A stretch of DNA of 64,000 bases from an uncultured Nitrospirota bacterium. Its GTDB lineage: Bacteria > CG2-30-53-67. The stretch is from positions 23,554 through 87,553 of the forward strand of contig CAMYMF010000004.1 in assembly GCA_947259355.1 (NCBI GenBank), read 5' to 3'. The first letter of the stretch is position 1. Each line of letters begins with the position of its first letter. Positions 61,907 to 64,000 of this stretch are shown piece after piece. A program made the position numbers and the translations under genes. Below the pieces are notes generated by a model. The model was not told where the DNA came from, searched no databases, and saw nothing but the letters and a program-made list of their open reading frames with translations.

Positions 61907-61934
61907 ATTCTATCGCCTCGATCACATTTTGCAA
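61907..61934 (-). promoter_or_regulatory. Promoter of the DUF2780 gene
   Basis: On minus: TTGCAA (plus 61929-61934), 16-nt spacer, TAGAAT (plus 61907-61912), about 45 nt before the ATG. Confidence 0.55.
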
Positions 61935-61971
61935 CTCACCCCTGGGATGGGTCATTAAATTCGCCCGACGA

Positions 61972-61995
61972 TCGCTCATGCAATATCCGGGCTAA
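61972..61995 (-). repeat. Dispersed 24-nt repeat, copy B (3' end of the HerA-like gene)
   Basis: On minus TTAGCCCGGATATTGC (plus 61980-61995) continues as ATGAGCGA, matching copy A at 15459-15482 at 22 of 24 positions. The TAG in the repeat is the stop codon of the HerA-like gene. Confidence 0.75.
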
Positions 61996-64000
61996 CCCGC
62001 CCGGGACATACGGCCCCGATCGTCCAGCCAGTAGGGGGTCCAGGCCAGGGCCAGCAGGCTCACCGAGATGTCCTTCTTCTTCGGCCGGATCTCGACGGGC
62101 TCCAGTTCCTCCGCCAGCGGATCCGCCGCGCTCTTTGCCTCCTCCGTCTCCTCTGCCAGCAGAGCATGAAGCTCGGCCAACTTCTCGCTCAGGGCTTCTA
62201 CGTTTTCCTCAGCCCGCTCGATATCCTGCTTTTCTTTCAGGATCCTTCCCGCGCCCCGCGCGGCCGTCGTGGCACGTCCCATACCGGTGCGGCTCACTCT
62301 TTTTCGCCCCAGAATTGCCCCGAACAGGGTTGCCCCTACCGAGATGACCGTCTGCAGTTTCTGCTGTTTCGCCTGCTCCCGTTCCCGCTCCACCGCCTGC
62401 TCGGCCTTGCGGATCCGCTCCTCGACCGAAGCCACTTTGGAGGCGTATTTCTTCCGGATACGCTCGACCAGCTGATCCCGCCGTTCATGCGCGGCCTGCT
62501 GGAGCCGGATTCGAAAATCCCGCTCCGACTCGCCAAGATGGGATAGGGTCTTGAGCGACGGGCTCTTCAAAAGCTGCAGTGATTGCTTCCGATAGAGCCA
62601 GTCCTGAAGGCCGCGACTCCAACCGGCGTAATTGCGCTTGTTGCTAGCGGCTTTCGGGACGTCCCCGAACAGGGCGTCCGGCTCGGGTGTCTTCTCCACC
62701 TCCTCGGCGCCGATGCCAGCGTCTTCGGCCTCATCCCAGCGGGGCTTCGAGACCCGATCCGACAGCTCGGCCAGAAGGGAGAAACCCTGCTCAGTCGCAA
62801 TGCCGGCCTTGGCATTGGCGTAATAGACCTGAGCAATGCCGAGCAGCATGGGCTCATAGAATAGGGTGGCGCCCTCGGGCTGAGCTCCCCGCACGGGGAT
62901 GAAGAATTGCGGTATGTCCGGCGGCAGCATTGGGCGCGGGGCCGGTGGGGGTGCCGAGCGCGCACGCGCTTTGGAGGCCGCCCCTGCTTTGGGGGTTTTC
63001 ATCGCCGCCTTCTTCGGAGCGGTGGCCTTGATGGGGTCCATGAGGGTTTTGATCTGATCCCTTGTCAGGGGCCCGCGCAGATAGGACATGACCCAGCGGG
63101 TCTCAAAGATAACCGGGGCGTCTTCATGCACATTGTTCATGAGAAAGACCCGGCTCCCCAGCCCGGCGAGCGTCTGCTCCATCTTCTGCCGGTCGAACTT
63201 GCCCCCCCCACTGCTGCCCGCCCCTTCCAGGCCATCCAATACCCGCTGCTTATCCCGGTCGGTCTGCAGCCTGCCGATAAACCAGGTCCCTGTGTTGGAA
63301 AGCCCCTTGTAGTCTAGATCGACAGGGTTCTGGGTCGCTAGCACGACGCCCAGCCCGAAAGCCCGGGCCTGTTTCAAAAGCGTCAGTAGGGGCGCCTTGG
63401 AGGGCGGATTGGCCACGGGCGGTATGTAGCCGAAGATCTCATCCATATAAAACAGGGAGCGCAGGCTGGTCGTCCCCGACTGGCTCCGCATCCAGCCGAG
63501 CACCTGTGTCAGGAGGAGGGAGACGAAGAACATCCGCTCCGTATCGTTGAGGTGCGCGATGGAGAAAATGGCCACCCGGGGTTTTCCTTCTTCCGTGTAG
63601 AGCATCCGGTCGATATCGAGTGCCTGCCCCTCGAGCCAGGCCTGGAAACCGGGGGCGGCCAGGAGGTTGTTCAGCTGCATGGCCAGGGCGAAGCGGTCTT
63701 TTGCCGGAAAGAACGAGTCGAGATCGAACACCCCCACCCGGGAGACCGGCGGCGCCTGAATGGCCTGGATGAAGCGGGCCAGGTCGAGACCCTGCCCCTG
63801 CCGCCAGCTGACATCAAGAATGGTGGAGAGCAGAATGTGCTCCCGGCTCTGAATGGGGTCTGCGTCGATGCCGAGAAGGTTGAGAAGCCCCGTGACCGTT
63901 GTGTTGATCCGCTCGCGAAGCAGGTCAGTGTCCTCCAGAATGACCGGCTCCGGGGCCTCGAAGGACTTGAGAATCGAGACGGGCATGCCCGCGCTGCTCC
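61992..64000 (-). CDS. HerA-like (DUF87/DUF853-type) ATPase, C-terminal part
   Basis: The frame is open to the window edge, so about 669 C-terminal residues are seen and the N-terminus with Walker A lies outside. The visible ATPase part has Walker B LRSLFYMDEIFGYIPP and GLGVVLATQNPVDLDYKGLSNTGTWFIGRLQTDRDKQRVLDGL, typical of HerA/FtsK-like hexameric motors, then a Lys/Ala/Pro-rich linker (APKKAAMKTPKAGAASKARARSAPPP). The C-terminal third contains a coiled coil (VASVEERIRKAEQAVEREREQAKQQKLQ), a short Gly-rich hydrophobic segment and an acidic helix. The function may be DNA or protein translocation; no nurA-type partner is visible. An ATG at 63986 is an internal Met, not the start. Confidence 0.8.
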   Translation of the reverse strand, partial: SSAGMPVSILKSFEAPEPVILEDTDLLRERINTTVTGLLNLLGIDADPIQSREHILLSTILDVSWRQGQGLDLARFIQAIQAPPVSRVGVFDLDSFFPAKDRFALAMQLNNLLAAPGFQAWLEGQALDIDRMLYTEEGKPRVAIFSIAHLNDTERMFFVSLLLTQVLGWMRSQSGTTSLRSLFYMDEIFGYIPPVANPPSKAPLLTLLKQARAFGLGVVLATQNPVDLDYKGLSNTGTWFIGRLQTDRDKQRVLDGLEGAGSSGGGKFDRQKMEQTLAGLGSRVFLMNNVHEDAPVIFETRWVMSYLRGPLTRDQIKTLMDPIKATAPKKAAMKTPKAGAASKARARSAPPPAPRPMLPPDIPQFFIPVRGAQPEGATLFYEPMLLGIAQVYYANAKAGIATEQGFSLLAELSDRVSKPRWDEAEDAGIGAEEVEKTPEPDALFGDVPKAASNKRNYAGWSRGLQDWLYRKQSLQLLKSPSLKTLSHLGESERDFRIRLQQAAHERRDQLVERIRKKYASKVASVEERIRKAEQAVEREREQAKQQKLQTVISVGATLFGAILGRKRVSRTGMGRATTAARGAGRILKEKQDIERAEENVEALSEKLAELHALLAEETEEAKSAADPLAEELEPVEIRPKKKDISVSLLALAWTPYWLDDRGRMSRAG

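Overview
This 64 kb window is a GC-rich bacterial chromosome segment. It is packed with housekeeping genes and shows no prophage, plasmid or CRISPR. The gene set points to a deltaproteobacterial-type organism (Desulfobacterota/Desulfuromonadota sense), probably an anaerobe. The reasons are an LL-diaminopimelate aminotransferase beside dapB, a membrane pyrophosphatase of the K+-dependent type, a 2-hydroxyacyl-CoA dehydratase activase, TRAP transport, a PEP-CTERM protein with a large TPR lipoprotein, a Myxococcus-type PilZ protein, and the order ispE-spoVG-tRNA-Gln-prs-rplY-pth, which I recall from Geobacter-like genomes. The lineage call is inference; no rRNA gene is present.

Layout. 1-5.7 kb: the 3' end of a parvulin foldase gene; a translationally coupled pair encoding a ParB-like protein and an SPL-family radical SAM enzyme; a nucleoside phosphorylase; a FAD-dependent dehydrogenase; and a small zinc-ribbon gene followed by three hairpins. 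5.8-11.3 kb: the cell-shape operon mreB-mreC-mreD-mrdA-rodA (minus strand). 11.6-18.3 kb: ppiD on plus, then on minus rpsF-rpsR, murA, dapB, dapL and cheW. 18.5-27.2 kb (minus): hppA, pth, rplY, prs, tRNA-Gln, spoVG, ispE, a LolB-like lipoprotein and a TPR lipoprotein. 27.5-36.9 kb: an ABC-2 exporter pair, a DksA-type protein, a lone dehydratase activase, a HAMP-like membrane protein, glnE, ilvE, and convergently lgt and lspA. 37-47 kb: ileS (minus), then on plus a coupled series nifS-hisA-hisF-hisE-(31-codon ORF)-dctP, followed by a separately promoted response regulator-dctQ-dctM unit.

47-56 kb is the most regulatory part. It holds a predicted leaderless phosphodiesterase, an HD-GYP gene coupled to a HEAT-repeat gene with which it shares an N-terminal module, and a divergent PilZ gene. 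The promoters on both sides carry copies of the same palindromic motif. Next come a secreted lamin-tail PEP-CTERM protein and a PrsT-like TPR lipoprotein. Between these two lies an intergenic stretch with a near-perfect Shine-Dalgarno sequence buried in nested stems on one strand, the matching anti-SD loop on the other, and an orphan terminator. 56-64 kb: an adenine/adenosine deaminase, an ABC-F ATPase, a cold-shock gene with an Arg-rich leader ORF, a beta-CASP nuclease, a DUF2780 protein and the C-terminal part of a HerA-like ATPase that runs off the window.

Together the genes cover envelope growth (precursors, elongasome, lipoprotein maturation, foldases), translation and nucleotide supply, amino-acid synthesis (lysine/DAP, histidine, branched chain), nitrogen control, and a c-di-GMP/PEP-CTERM surface module. 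The points most worth a second look are the RNA-like locus at 52559-52713, the shared operator motif and paralogous module of the HD-GYP/HEAT/PilZ cluster, the ParB-SPL pair, and a 24-nt dispersed repeat that supplies the stop codons of two unrelated genes.
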